Notes under the pieces: model-generated
Databases searched by the model: none
What the model was told of the DNA's origin: nothing
Seen by the model: the letters and a program-made list of their open reading frames with translations, nothing else
From: Gemmatimonadota bacterium
GTDB taxonomy: Bacteria; Gemmatimonadota; Gemmatimonadetes; Longimicrobiales; Gaopeijiaceae
Length of the DNA: 64,000 nt
Assembly (NCBI GenBank): GCA_016873995.1
Contig: VGVR01000003.1
Coordinates: 1-64,000 of the forward strand
Reading direction: 5' to 3'
Shown: positions 25,694 through 34,730 of the stretch, one piece after another
Layout: each line of letters opens with the position of its first letter
Position numbering within the stretch: the stretch's first letter is position 1
Translations under genes and position numbers: made by a program

Positions 25694-26704
25694 TCAGGGC
25701 GCGGGTACTGCCGCGAGCACGCGGCGGAGGACTTCGTCGACGCCCACTCCGCGCGCGTCGGCTTCGTACGTCGTGCGGAGCCGATGTTTGAGGACGAGCG
25801 GAGCCATCCGCTTCACGTCGTCGGGCAGGACGTAGTCGCGGCCGTACAGGTAGGCACGCGCCCGCGCGGTGCGGGTGAGAACGATGGTGGCGCGCGGCGA
25901 AGTCCCGAACTCGATGAGGTCCTCCATGTCGGCGAGTCCGTAGGCCGCCGGCTCACGCGTGGCGAACGCCAGCTCTACAATGTAGTCGAGCACCTTGTCC
26001 TCCAGGTGGACGGCGGCAACCTCGTCACGCGCCGCCGAGATCTCCTCGACCGTAGCCACCGGGTCGATGGGTGTTGGTTCCGCGTGCGCAACGCGCCTCA
26101 CGATCGTCTTCTCTTCGTCGCGAGTGGGGTATCCGATTTCGAGCTTCAGCGCAAACCGATCGAGCTGGGCCTCGGCGAGCGGATAGGTTCCGTGCAGCTC
26201 GACCGGGTTCTGTGTGGCGAGCACCATGAACGGCGCGACCAACTGAAACGTCTGGCCTGAGATGGTGACCTGGCGCTCTTCCATCGCCTCGAGCAACGCG
26301 GCTTGGACTTTCGGCGGTGCCCGGTTGATTTCGTCGGCAAGGACGATGTTGGCGAAGATCGGCCCCTTCTGTACGCGGAATTGACCCGTGGCTTGCTCGA
26401 AGATCGGTGTACCCACGATGTCGCTGGGGAGCAGGTCGGGCGTGAACTGGATGCGGCGGAAACTCGTGTGGATCGCCTCGGCGAGCGTGCGCACCATCAG
26501 TGTCTTGGCGAGCCCCGGAAGGCCCTCGAGCAGCACGTGGCCACCCGTGAGTAGCGCAACGAGGAGCCCCTCGACGGCCTGGTCTTGCCCCACCACGCGT
26601 TCGTGGACTGCGGCGGACACGCCCGAGAGTAGTTTTGATCCGGTGGAGAGTGTGGCTTCGGGCATGGTGCCGAGAGGTTCTGGGTGCGACGGGCGGGTAA
26701 TCAT
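25694..26704 (-). CDS. MoxR-family AAA+ ATPase (first operon)
   Basis: A 336-residue protein; ATG 26704 is taken, but MPEATLS at codon 14 is an equally good start. Walker A is GLPGLAKT (61-68), Walker B is VLADEINRAPP with D124/E125, and sensor 1 is LATQNPVELHGTYPLAEAQLD, split here for length. Arg-finger and lid regions follow. MoxR ATPases remodel or activate partner proteins together with VWA-domain proteins. It is the first gene of a six-gene operon (moxR, DUF58, batD-like, batA, batB, batC-like). Confidence 0.92.
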   Translation of the reverse strand: MITRPSHPEPLGTMPEATLSTGSKLLSGVSAAVHERVVGQDQAVEGLLVALLTGGHVLLEGLPGLAKTLMVRTLAEAIHTSFRRIQFTPDLLPSDIVGTPIFEQATGQFRVQKGPIFANIVLADEINRAPPKVQAALLEAMEERQVTISGQTFQLVAPFMVLATQNPVELHGTYPLAEAQLDRFALKLEIGYPTRDEEKTIVRRVAHAEPTPIDPVATVEEISAARDEVAAVHLEDKVLDYIVELAFATREPAAYGLADMEDLIEFGTSPRATIVLTRTARARAYLYGRDYVLPDDVKRMAPLVLKHRLRTTYEADARGVGVDEVLRRVLAAVPAP

Positions 26705-26767
26705 CGGCCCAGGATGCGCGGGGCGCCAGTTGCAGGCGGAGCGCGGCGGCGGACTGCGCCTCTGACG

Positions 26768-27376
26768 TCAGTGGTTGTGGTCGTGGCGACCTTGGTGGAA
26801 GACCACGTGCACGAGGGATCCGGCGACGAAGGCCTGGTAGAGGCCCACTCCAGCGCTCTCTACGCCGGCCAGAAGTTCCAGGCCGAGCGCGAAGCCCGCG
26901 CCGGTCGCGGCGAGTAGCAAGCCGACACCGCTCAGCGCTGCGCCGGTCCCGTAGCGTGGTCGCACGAGCCACCACACGACGAGCCCCTCGGCGATGCGGT
27001 GGAGCGTGACCGCGAGGGCGAACGCGGCCGTGGGCGGCGTAGACTCGAGCGGAGCCAGCGCGGCTTCTTCGAGCAGGGAGTGGAGGGCGAGTCCCGAGAG
27101 CCCGACCACCAGAGCGGCCGCGTCGGTGCGGTGGGCCAGCGCGTGCGACGCCCGCTCGATCCAGCTCGGTAGGAGTACGCCCGCGGCAACCGCGAGCAGC
27201 GGCCAGACGCTGCGGCTCTCCCGTGCAGCCGGCAGGACCTGCCACGCCACCAGCAGGGGCACGAGTACGTATACGAACCGGTCGAGCGCGCGCGCGGCCT
27301 GAGGTCGATCGTGGAGAAGGCCGTAGAGGACAGGTCCCGCCGCGGGTGCGGCGAGCGCGGCGATCAGATACCCCAT
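26768..27376 (-). CDS. ZIP-like integral membrane protein
   Basis: A 202-residue protein with seven or eight hydrophobic segments. Two helices carry ZIP-type polar motifs: LALHSLLEEAAL and VTLHRIAEGLVVWWL, the latter close to the HxxPEG signature of ZupT/ZIP transporters. The C-terminus HVVFHQGRHDHNH is His-rich and could bind metal. It lies divergently next to the DtxR/FeoA regulator, which supports a role in divalent metal handling. It is shorter than typical ZupT (about 250 residues), so it may be a diverged relative. Confidence 0.55.
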   Translation of the reverse strand: MGYLIAALAAPAAGPVLYGLLHDRPQAARALDRFVYVLVPLLVAWQVLPAARESRSVWPLLAVAAGVLLPSWIERASHALAHRTDAAALVVGLSGLALHSLLEEAALAPLESTPPTAAFALAVTLHRIAEGLVVWWLVRPRYGTGAALSGVGLLLAATGAGFALGLELLAGVESAGVGLYQAFVAGSLVHVVFHQGRHDHNH

Positions 27377-27487
27377 GGGACGGCGGGTGCGCTCCCGCCC
27401 GCGCTGGCGCCGGCCGAGGAATGAGACATGAGGCGAGGAGCTTCGCGCTGCCCGGGATCGGTGGCAAGCGCACTCGCCGCGGGCGCC

Positions 27488-27514
27488 TTGACAGAACGCG
27501 GGATTCGATACTTT
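27488..27514 (+). promoter_or_regulatory. Candidate promoter of the dtxR-feoB1 operon
   Basis: A perfect -35 hexamer TTGACA lies at 27488-27493 and a -10-like TACTTT at 27509-27514 (15-bp spacer, short). The -10 region is overlapped by the dyad at 27512-27531, the arrangement expected for repression. Confidence 0.5.
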
Positions 27515-27531
27515 TTAGGCGAGACTAAAAA
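27512..27531. promoter_or_regulatory. DtxR/MntR-type metal-responsive operator
   Basis: A perfect inverted repeat, TTTTTAG-n6-CTAAAAA, in otherwise GC-rich DNA. It sits 54 bp upstream of the DtxR-family gene and overlaps the candidate -10. TTTAG/CTAAA half-sites are typical of DtxR/MntR/IdeR operators. Autoregulation and control of the downstream feoB are inferred. Confidence 0.7.
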
Positions 27532-27585
27532 TCCCTCGCCTGCGCGCCACCTGGCGCCGCTCTGGAGCTGGCTGGCCCGAAGATC

Positions 27586-28626
27586 ATGGTGGATCCCCTC
27601 GTCGCCCTGCTCGTGTTCGCGGGTGTCTGTGTCCTCGGCGCGGCCCTTGCCTGGCCGCGCACCGGGCTGCTCGCCCGCGTGGCCCGCGCTTCGCGCTTGA
27701 CCGAGCGCGTGCTGCTCGAGGACGCGATGAAGCACGTCTACACGTGCGAGGCCATCGGTCGCACGGGTACCCTGGAGAGCATCGCCGGCCAGCTCGAAGT
27801 GTCGACCGGGAAGGCAGCTGCGCTCCTCTCTCGACTCACCGAGATGGAGCTGGTGCATACGGACGAGGCGGGGACCCGCCTTACGGCTCAGGGTCGCGAC
27901 TCGGCGCTGCGACTGGTCCGCACGCACCGCCTCTGGGAGCGCTACCTCGCGGACCGCACCGGCGTGCCCGCGGGTGAGTGGCATGCCGAGGCCGAGAGGA
28001 TGGAGCACACGCTCTCACCCGCCGAGGCGGACGCGCTCGCGGCCCGCCTGGGGCACCCCGCGTGGGATCCACACGGCGATCCGATCCCCACCCCGGGGGG
28101 CGAGCTGCCGGCTGTCGAGCGGCTCACGCTCGCGGCGGCAGCCCCGGGCCGCACGGTCGAGGTCGTGCACTTGGAAGACGAGCCGCGCGAGATCTACGAC
28201 GCGCTGCTGGCGGACGGCCTCGGCCTCGGCGCGCGGCTCGACGTTCGCGAGCGCTCGGAGAGCACCGTGCGCGTGCGGGCTCGCGGCCGCGAGTGGCCGC
28301 TCGCGGCCGTCGTCGCCCGCAACGTCTCCGTCCGCTATCTGCCGGTCGGAGAGTCGGCGGACGAGCCTGCCGAGACCCTGCTCGACCTCGATCCAGGTCA
28401 GACTGGACGCGTCCTCGACATCTCGCCTGCGTGCAGCGGCTCGCAGCGGCGGCGCCTGCTCGACCTGGGCGTCGTCAAAGGCACCGAGGTCGTGCCCGAG
28501 CTGGTGAGCGCGGGAGGGGACCCGGTCGCCTATAGGATCCGGGGTGCGCTCGTTGCGCTCCGGCGCGAGCAAGCCGAGTGGATTCGCATCGAGAAGGCGA
28601 GCGTTCCCGCGGAGGCGTCCGCCTGA
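27586..28626 (+). CDS. Membrane-anchored DtxR-family regulator fused to two FeoA-like domains
   Basis: A 346-residue protein. Residues 4-22 form a transmembrane helix (PLVALLVFAGVCVLGAALA). A winged helix-turn-helix spans about 44-105 (TLESIAGQLEVSTGKAAALL). The DtxR dimerisation and metal-binding region spans 108-170, with THRLWERYL, WHAEAERMEH and DPHGDPIP supplying conserved His and Glu. Two SH3-like FeoA domains follow, at about 188-253 and 268-337 (RRRLLDLGVVKGTEV). DtxR proteins sense Fe2+ or Mn2+; here the FeoA part may link sensing to the FeoB encoded next (TGATG, 1-nt overlap). ATG 27586 has only a weak ribosome site, and a later start at M48 would remove the helix. Confidence 0.85.
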   Translation: MVDPLVALLVFAGVCVLGAALAWPRTGLLARVARASRLTERVLLEDAMKHVYTCEAIGRTGTLESIAGQLEVSTGKAAALLSRLTEMELVHTDEAGTRLTAQGRDSALRLVRTHRLWERYLADRTGVPAGEWHAEAERMEHTLSPAEADALAARLGHPAWDPHGDPIPTPGGELPAVERLTLAAAAPGRTVEVVHLEDEPREIYDALLADGLGLGARLDVRERSESTVRVRARGREWPLAAVVARNVSVRYLPVGESADEPAETLLDLDPGQTGRVLDISPACSGSQRRRLLDLGVVKGTEVVPELVSAGGDPVAYRIRGALVALRREQAEWIRIEKASVPAEASA

Positions 28627-30851
28627 TGGCCGGTGTCGCGTCGCCAGGATGCGCCTCGTGCGCTGAGCACCGCACGCAGAGCCTCGTGCGTCTCGGGCTC
28701 AGCCCCGACCGATGGGACACGCTGATCGCGCTGGCCGGGAACCCCAACACCGGCAAGAGCACGGTCTTCAACGCGCTCACCGGTCTCCGGCAACATACCG
28801 GCAACTGGCCCGGAAAGACCGTTGTGCGCGCCGAGGGGGCGTTCGAGCACGCCGGCAAGCGGGTGAAGATCGTGGATCTGCCGGGCACGTACTCGCTCCA
28901 GGCTGGGAGCACCGACGAGGAGGTCGCGCGCGACTTCATTCTCTTCGGCCGTCCCGACGTCACGGTGGTGGTGGTGGACGCCACCCGCCTCGAGCGCAAC
29001 CTGAACCTCGTCCTGCAGATCCTCGAGATCACGGACCGGGTCGTGGTCTTCCTCAACCTGATGGACGAAGCCCGCCGCCACGGGATCGGCATCGATCCGG
29101 CCAAGCTCGAGAAAGAGCTGGGCGTGCCGGTGGTGGCGGGGGTGGCGCGCCAGAACGCCGGCATCGCCGAGCTGATCGCGACCGCTGCCGACGTGTCAGC
29201 CGGGAAGCGGAAGACGTCCCCGCTGCGGGTCGTGCGCTACGCGCCCGACGTCGAGCGGGCCGTGAGCGAGCTCTTGCCCGTCGTCGAGTCGGTGTACCCA
29301 GAGGTTCCCAATGCGCGCTGGGTCGCGCTACGGCTCCTGAACGCGGACGAGGCGGTGCAGGAGGCCGTGCGCTCCGGCGAGCTCGGTCAGCTCTCCAGCT
29401 CGGCCGGCGACGCCGTGCCGACTATTCCCCCGGAGCTCGAGCGGCAGCGCCTGCTCGAAGCCGCCACCCGCTTACGTTGGGACCTGCCTGCCGACTTCCA
29501 CGACGTGGTCACCCAGCACTCCTACGAGGCGGCCGAGCGGGTGGCGCGCGCCGCCGAGGTCTCCGGCCTGAAGCGCGCGGGCTTCGCGTTCGACCGCACC
29601 CTCGACCGGGCGCTCACCAGCCGCACGCTCGGCTTCCATCTGATGCTGCTCATTCTGGCGGTCGTGTTCTGGATCACCATCCAGGGTGCCAACGTGCCGT
29701 CGTCGATGCTCGCCGCGCTGCTGATCGATGATGGCCATACGTGGCTGAAGGGCCTTGCGGCCTCCATGGGCATTCCGTGGTGGCTCGATGGCTTCGTGCT
29801 CGACGGCGTGTATCTCGCGACTGCATGGGTGGTGAGCGTCATGCTCCCGCCTATGGCCATCTTCTTCCCGGTGTTCACGCTGCTTGAGGACTTCGGCTAT
29901 CTGCCCCGCGTGGCGTTCAACCTCGATTCTCTATTCAAGAAGGCCGGTGCACATGGGAAGCAAGCGCTGACCATGTGCATGGGGTTCGGCTGTAACGCAG
30001 CGGGCGTGGTGGCCACCCGGGTCATCGACAGTCCGCGCGAGCGTCTCATCGCGATCATCACGAACAACTTCTCGCTCTGCAACGGCCGCTGGCCCACGCA
30101 GATCCTCATCGCGACCATCTTCATCGGCGCGCTCGCACCGGCGAGCCTCGGTGGGGTGGTGAGCGCGGCGGCCGTCGTGGGCATCGCCTTGCTCGGCGTG
30201 ACGATGATGTTCGTCTCCTCGTGGCTGCTCTCACGCACCGTGCTGCGCGGCGAAGCGACCAGCTTCAGCCTCGAGCTGCCGCCGTACCGGCCGCCGCGCA
30301 TCCTGCAAACCCTCTACACTTCGGTGATCGACCGCACGCTGATCGTGCTCTGGCGGGCCGTGGTCTTCGCCGCGCCCGCGGGCGCGGCGATCTGGCTCAT
30401 CTCCAACATCACCGTGGGCGGGGGCACGCTCGCGGACCACTTGGTGGGTTGGCTGAACCCGTTCGGCCTGCTCCTCGGACTGAACGGCGTGATCCTGCTC
30501 GCCTACGTCGTCGCCATTCCCGCGAACGAGATCGTCATTCCGACGGTGCTCATGCTGACCGTGCTCACGACCGGTGTGGCCGGTGGGTCCGGGGCGGGGG
30601 TCATGTTCGACACGGAGTCGGCCGGCGCGACCGAGGCGATCCTCCGGGCGGGTGGGTGGACCCTCCTGACCGGCGTGAACCTCATGCTCTTCAGCCTCCT
30701 CCACAATCCGTGCTCGACCACCATCTACACCATCTTCAGGGAGACTCGGAGCGCGAAGTGGACGACCGTTGCCACGGTTCTTCCGCTGGCGATGGGCTTC
30801 GTGGTCTGCTTCTTGGTCGCGCAGGTCTGGAGGTTGGTGGGAGGGGTCTGA
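28626..30851 (+). CDS. feoB: FeoB-type metal transporter 1
   Basis: A 741-residue protein from ATG 28626. A short N-terminal CxxC (C9, C12) precedes the G domain: G1 GNPNTGKS (38-45), switch TGNWPGKTV, G3 DLPGTYS and G4-like NLMDE. The membrane part has two gate repeats, the first including LTMCMGFGCNAAGVVATR and NNFSLCNGRWP. FeoB imports Fe2+, and some paralogues import Mn2+. The Cys-containing gate differs from the second FeoB in this window (SGYACAVP), suggesting different metal preference. It is coupled to the DtxR/FeoA fusion, which may stand in for a separate FeoA. Confidence 0.92.
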   Translation: MAGVASPGCASCAEHRTQSLVRLGLSPDRWDTLIALAGNPNTGKSTVFNALTGLRQHTGNWPGKTVVRAEGAFEHAGKRVKIVDLPGTYSLQAGSTDEEVARDFILFGRPDVTVVVVDATRLERNLNLVLQILEITDRVVVFLNLMDEARRHGIGIDPAKLEKELGVPVVAGVARQNAGIAELIATAADVSAGKRKTSPLRVVRYAPDVERAVSELLPVVESVYPEVPNARWVALRLLNADEAVQEAVRSGELGQLSSSAGDAVPTIPPELERQRLLEAATRLRWDLPADFHDVVTQHSYEAAERVARAAEVSGLKRAGFAFDRTLDRALTSRTLGFHLMLLILAVVFWITIQGANVPSSMLAALLIDDGHTWLKGLAASMGIPWWLDGFVLDGVYLATAWVVSVMLPPMAIFFPVFTLLEDFGYLPRVAFNLDSLFKKAGAHGKQALTMCMGFGCNAAGVVATRVIDSPRERLIAIITNNFSLCNGRWPTQILIATIFIGALAPASLGGVVSAAAVVGIALLGVTMMFVSSWLLSRTVLRGEATSFSLELPPYRPPRILQTLYTSVIDRTLIVLWRAVVFAAPAGAAIWLISNITVGGGTLADHLVGWLNPFGLLLGLNGVILLAYVVAIPANEIVIPTVLMLTVLTTGVAGGSGAGVMFDTESAGATEAILRAGGWTLLTGVNLMLFSLLHNPCSTTIYTIFRETRSAKWTTVATVLPLAMGFVVCFLVAQVWRLVGGV

Positions 30852-30919
30852 CGGAACGGCGGGCTGCGGGGTCGGGGCTGCTCCGAGCGCCGCCCCCGGC
30901 CCACCGGGCCCACCGGGCC

Positions 30920-30956
30920 GCTGAGCCACGGCCGAACAACGGGCGCTGAGCCACGG
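30920..30956 (+). repeat. Short direct repeat GCTGAGCCACGG
   Basis: The 12-mer occurs at 30920-30931 and 30945-30956 in the 196-bp region between the two feo operons. A CGCCC/GGGCG hairpin follows at 30980-30994. No U-run follows, so a terminator is not convincing. Confidence 0.4.
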
Positions 30957-31008
30957 GCGCCGTGGCAACCCGGCCCTTTCGCCCGGTCCGGGCGCGGCCT
31001 AGGTTAGT

Positions 31009-31029
31009 TGAGAGTCAATTTCATTCTCA
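31009..31029. promoter_or_regulatory. Fur-like operator upstream of feoA-feoB2
   Basis: A 21-bp near-palindrome with outer arms TGAGA and TCTCA, inner AAT/ATT-like core, and 8 of 10 symmetric pairs matching. It is an AT-rich island 19 bp before the feoA start. Size and arms resemble Fur boxes and differ from the TTTTTAG dyad of the first feo operon. Confidence 0.55.
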
Positions 31030-31047
31030 CACCCCGCCCCGACTTCC

Positions 31048-31311
31048 TTGGAACTCCGCCTACCCTCGATCCCCCTCAACCAGACGGTCGAGCTGATCCA
31101 CATCGACCTCCCGGCTGAGCAGGCGGAGCCGTTGATGGAGCGGGGGGTCCTTCCGGGGTGCAGGATCTGCCCGGTGCGGTCGTCGCCGTCCGGTGACCCG
31201 ATCATCTCGGTCGACGGCGCGCTGCTGGCGCTCCGCAGGGAGACCGCCGCGTGCCTGTGCGTGCGCCTGCTCTCGGCGAGCGGCGTCACGTCCCTCCAGG
31301 ACGCGAGCTAG
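31048..31311 (+). CDS. feoA: FeoA-domain protein
   Basis: An 87-residue protein from TTG 31048. The SH3-like FeoA core is visible in TVELIHIDLPAEQAEPLMERG and VLPGCRICPVRSSPSGDPI, ending DGALLALRRETAACLCV; here the motifs are split for length. FeoA binds the FeoB G domain or membrane part and is needed for Fe2+ uptake. The start is uncertain because no Shine-Dalgarno is obvious before the TTG. feoB2 begins 15 bp after its stop. Confidence 0.8.
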   Translation: MELRLPSIPLNQTVELIHIDLPAEQAEPLMERGVLPGCRICPVRSSPSGDPIISVDGALLALRRETAACLCVRLLSASGVTSLQDAS

Positions 31312-31326
31312 CGCTCCTCCCCTCCT

Positions 31327-33246
31327 GTGGGTGAGGCACACTGCGAGCCCGACGCATCTCGTCAGGGCACCCTAGTACTCGATGACTCCGGCGCACGGCC
31401 CCTCGTCGCGCTCATCGGCCCGCCGAACTCCGGAAAGACGACCCTCTTCAATCAGCTGACCGGCCTCCGGCAAAAGGTCGCGAACTACCCAGGCGTCACG
31501 GTCGAGAAGCACGTGGGACGCGTCTCGCTCGACGCCGACCGCACGGTGGACCTGGTCGACCTGCCAGGCGTGCACGGCTTCTCGGCGCGCAGCCTGGACG
31601 AGCGAGTTACGCGCGACGTGCTCGAGGGTCGCATGACGGGCCTGCGCGCGCCGGACGCGCTGGTGCTGATTGTCGATGCGACACGTCTGGAGAGCCAGTT
31701 GATGTTGGTCGAGCCGGTGCTCGAGCTCGACCTTCCGACGCTGCTCGTGCTCAACATGTCCGACGAGCTCGCATCCCGCGGAGGGCGCGTCAGCGACGCG
31801 GCGCTGGTGAAGCATCTGGGGGTGGAGGTGGCGCGCACGGATGCGCGCGATGGCGTCGGCCTCGACGCCGTGCGGGACTTTCTCGCCGAGGTCACGCGTC
31901 GCGATACGGCGCACGGACGCCGACTGACCAACGTGCCGCGCGGCACCGCGCTGCCGATGCTCGATGCGTTCGCCGCGCGGCGTATGCGTGTGCGCGAGAT
32001 CGTGAAGGAGGCCGGGTACGTACCCCCCGGCGCGTCCTCTGTGAGTGAGCGCCTCGATCACATCGCGCTGCATTGCTTCTGGGGTCCGTTGCTCTTCTTG
32101 GCGGTCGTCCTGCTCGTCTTCCAGTCGATCTTCACGTGGGCGACGCCGCTCATCGACGGTCTCGACGCGATGGTGTCCGCTTCGGGTCAGTGGGTTGGGG
32201 GGGCGCTCCCCGACACCTGGTACCGATCGCTCCTCGTAGATGGAGTCTGGGCGGGCGTAGGCTCGGTGGTCGTCTTCCTGCCGCAGATCCTGATCCTCTT
32301 CCTCTTTCTCGGCGTGCTCGAGGACTCCGGATACATGGCGCGCGCGGCGGTGATCGCAGACCGCATGATGTACCGTGTCGGGCTGCAGGGGCGGGCGTTC
32401 TTGCCGCTCCTCTCAGGGTACGCGTGCGCCGTACCGGCGGTGCTCGCCGCGCGCACCGTGGACGACGAGCGGGACCGACTCGCAACCATCTTCGTCACGC
32501 CGTTCATGACGTGCTCGGCTCGGCTTCCCGTCTATGCCCTCCTGATCGCGGCGTTCATCCCTGACGAATCGCTCCTGGGGCCCGTGCTCGGGTTGAGGGC
32601 GGCCGTTCTACTCGGCCTCTACGGACTGGGCATCATCGCAGCTGTGGGGACAGCGTTCCTGCTCAAGCGAACGCTCCTGCGCGCCAAGCCGTCGTCGTTC
32701 CTGATGGAGCTTCCGCCGTATCGAGTGCCGTCACCGCGCTCGATCGCGCTCCGCCTCCTCGACCGGAGTCGGGTGTTCCTGCGCCGTGCCGGGACCATCA
32801 TCTTCGGCGTCACGATCATTCTGTGGACGCTCACGCAGTTTCCGCGCAGCGACGCGGGCGCGCCACCGATCGACGACAGCGCGCTCGGCCGCATGGGCCA
32901 GCTCATCGAGCCGGCCATCGAGCCGCTGGGCTTCGACTGGCGCATCGGCGTGGGCCTGGTGACCTCCCTGGCGGCGCGAGAGGTCATCGTCGGAACGCTC
33001 GGGACCATCTACGGCGTCGAGGATGATTCGGATGACGCGGTCGGACTGCAGGAGGCGCTGCGGCGTGACCTGACCCTGGGTGCTGCGATCGGGCTACTCG
33101 TCTTCTTCGTCTTCGCGCTTCAGTGCATGTCCACGGTTGCCGTGATGCGTCGCGAGACCGCAGGCTGGAAGTGGGCGGCACTCCAGTTTACGTACATGCT
33201 GCTGCTGGCCTACGTGGGTGCGTTCGTGGCCGTCAGGATCTTCTGA
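31327..33246 (+). CDS. feoB: FeoB ferrous iron transporter 2
   Basis: A 639-residue protein from GTG 31327. The G domain has G1 GPPNSGKT, the switch KVANYPGVTVEK, G3 DLPGVHG, and NMSDE as the G4-like motif. The transporter has FLPQILILFLFLGVLEDSGYMARAA (split across lines in families), the gate SGYACAVPAVLAAR, TPFMTCSARLPVY, and a second gate LAAREVIVGTLGTIYG. This is the canonical bacterial Fe2+ FeoB. It is preceded by feoA and a Fur-like site, consistent with iron control. It shares little beyond the fold with FeoB1 3 kb upstream. Confidence 0.95.
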   Translation: MGEAHCEPDASRQGTLVLDDSGARPLVALIGPPNSGKTTLFNQLTGLRQKVANYPGVTVEKHVGRVSLDADRTVDLVDLPGVHGFSARSLDERVTRDVLEGRMTGLRAPDALVLIVDATRLESQLMLVEPVLELDLPTLLVLNMSDELASRGGRVSDAALVKHLGVEVARTDARDGVGLDAVRDFLAEVTRRDTAHGRRLTNVPRGTALPMLDAFAARRMRVREIVKEAGYVPPGASSVSERLDHIALHCFWGPLLFLAVVLLVFQSIFTWATPLIDGLDAMVSASGQWVGGALPDTWYRSLLVDGVWAGVGSVVVFLPQILILFLFLGVLEDSGYMARAAVIADRMMYRVGLQGRAFLPLLSGYACAVPAVLAARTVDDERDRLATIFVTPFMTCSARLPVYALLIAAFIPDESLLGPVLGLRAAVLLGLYGLGIIAAVGTAFLLKRTLLRAKPSSFLMELPPYRVPSPRSIALRLLDRSRVFLRRAGTIIFGVTIILWTLTQFPRSDAGAPPIDDSALGRMGQLIEPAIEPLGFDWRIGVGLVTSLAAREVIVGTLGTIYGVEDDSDDAVGLQEALRRDLTLGAAIGLLVFFVFALQCMSTVAVMRRETAGWKWAALQFTYMLLLAYVGAFVAVRIF

Positions 33247-33347
33247 CCCGAGACGACCGCGAAGGCGATTCCGTCCTCATGCAGGCCGGGTCTATTTTTG
33301 GCGACGCGCCGTCGTGCCGCGCGCCACCTCGAGCCCGTAGAGCAAGC

Positions 33348-34025
33348 ATGATCGACCGCCGTGCCTTGGCCCTCGCCCTGGCGGTGACCGGCGTCTCCAC
33401 AGCCCCGGCCGAAGCCCAGACGCTCGGCCTTGGAGGCCGTGTCGGGACCCTGGGACTCGGTCCGGAGGCTGCGTTCTCGCTCACGGAGCGCATTGTCGTG
33501 CGCGGCGGCATGGGCGTCACGCCCGTGGAGCCGTCGCTCTCCGTCAACGTCATCGGCATCGACTTCGCTTTCGAGAAGGTCGAGTTGCCCACCTGGTACA
33601 ATTTGGGCATCGATCTCTACCTCAACGGCGCGATGCGACTCGGCGGAGGGTTCCTCTTCAAGGAGGACGATTTTCGCCTCACGGCCGTGAGCCAGACGAG
33701 CTACGCCATCTCCTCACAGACTTTCACGTCGCAAGAGATCGGGAAGCTCATTATCGTGCTCGACTCGAAGGATCGAGTGCCCTACGCGCTGCTCGGCTTC
33801 GGTAAGCACACGACGGCCGGTATCGGTCTGTTCGTAGACTTCGGGGTGGCCTTCCTGGGCGCGCCGGACATCCTGCTCACCACCGAGGGGGGCACGCTCC
33901 CCAACGACACGGGCGCCCTCCGCACGGCGCTCGACGACGAAGCCGCGGGGGCGGGGGACGTCTCGTCGCGCTACCTCGAGTACTGGCCGATCCTGAGCCT
34001 CGGGCTCCGCATCGGCGTCGGCTGA
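33348..34025 (+). CDS. Exported outer-membrane beta-barrel-like protein
   Basis: A 225-residue protein from ATG 33348. The signal peptide is cleaved at about A23/Q24 (PAEA/QTLGL). The mature part alternates short amphipathic strands and Gly turns (LGLGGRVGTLGLGPEAAFSL, RLGGGFLFKEDDFRLTAV) and ends LSLGLRIGVG, a barrel-like C-terminal strand. I recognise no specific family. It follows feoB2 after 101 bp and could be co-transcribed, but a metal role is only suggested by position. Confidence 0.6.
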   Translation: MIDRRALALALAVTGVSTAPAEAQTLGLGGRVGTLGLGPEAAFSLTERIVVRGGMGVTPVEPSLSVNVIGIDFAFEKVELPTWYNLGIDLYLNGAMRLGGGFLFKEDDFRLTAVSQTSYAISSQTFTSQEIGKLIIVLDSKDRVPYALLGFGKHTTAGIGLFVDFGVAFLGAPDILLTTEGGTLPNDTGALRTALDDEAAGAGDVSSRYLEYWPILSLGLRIGVG

Positions 34026-34042
34026 GCGACGCGAGGGCCCCG

Positions 34043-34723
34043 ATGGAAGTCTCCGAGCACCGCTTCGTCGCGACGTCGTCATCGGGCGAGGTGTCGAGCA
34101 TCCTGATGCGACCCGAGCGAGCGTGGGCGCTGTACTTGTTTGCGCACGGCGCCGGAGCGGACATGCGTCATACGTTCATGGCCGCCGTCGCCGACCGGCT
34201 CGCCGAGCGCGGGGTCGCATCTCTTCGGTACAACTTCCCCTACATGGAGCAGGGGCGCGGCGGGCCGAACCCGGCGCCGGTGCTGGTGAAGACGGTGCGC
34301 TCGGCGGTTGCCGAGGCGGCTCGGCTCGCGCCGGGGCTCCCGCTGCTCGCGGGCGGCAAGTCGATGGGCGGCCGCATGACCTCGACCGCGGCGGCGGCGG
34401 CGCCGCTCGACAGAGTCCTCGGCCTCGCGTTCTTCGGCTTTCCCCTGCGCGCGCCGGGAAAGCACTCGGCGGAGCGCGGCGCCCATCTCACGGGCGTCCG
34501 CCTCCCCATGCTCTTCCTGCAGGGTACCCGCGACAAACTCGCAGACCTGGACCTGCTCCGTCCGCTGCTCGCGACGTTGATGCCAGCGCCGGCGCTCCAC
34601 GTTGTCGACGACGCAGACCACGGCTTCCACGTGCCCAAGCGGAGCGGCCGTACCGACGATCAGGTCCTGGACGAGCTCTGCGCCACCTTCGCAGCGTGGG
34701 CAGAGCGGGTGGTGGGCGTCTGA
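34043..34723 (+). CDS. Alpha/beta hydrolase of the KANL3/TEX30 type
   Basis: A 226-residue cytosolic protein. The oxyanion region LYLFAHGAGADMRH, the nucleophile elbow GGKSMGGRM (Ser107), LFLQGTRDKLADL with the likely acid, and DADHGFHVPKRSG with the catalytic His are typical of this alpha/beta hydrolase subgroup. The catalytic triad appears intact; the substrate is unknown. It starts 17 bp after the outer-membrane protein gene. Confidence 0.82.
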   Translation: MEVSEHRFVATSSSGEVSSILMRPERAWALYLFAHGAGADMRHTFMAAVADRLAERGVASLRYNFPYMEQGRGGPNPAPVLVKTVRSAVAEAARLAPGLPLLAGGKSMGGRMTSTAAAAAPLDRVLGLAFFGFPLRAPGKHSAERGAHLTGVRLPMLFLQGTRDKLADLDLLRPLLATLMPAPALHVVDDADHGFHVPKRSGRTDDQVLDELCATFAAWAERVVGV

Positions 34724-34730
34724 GTGTGCG

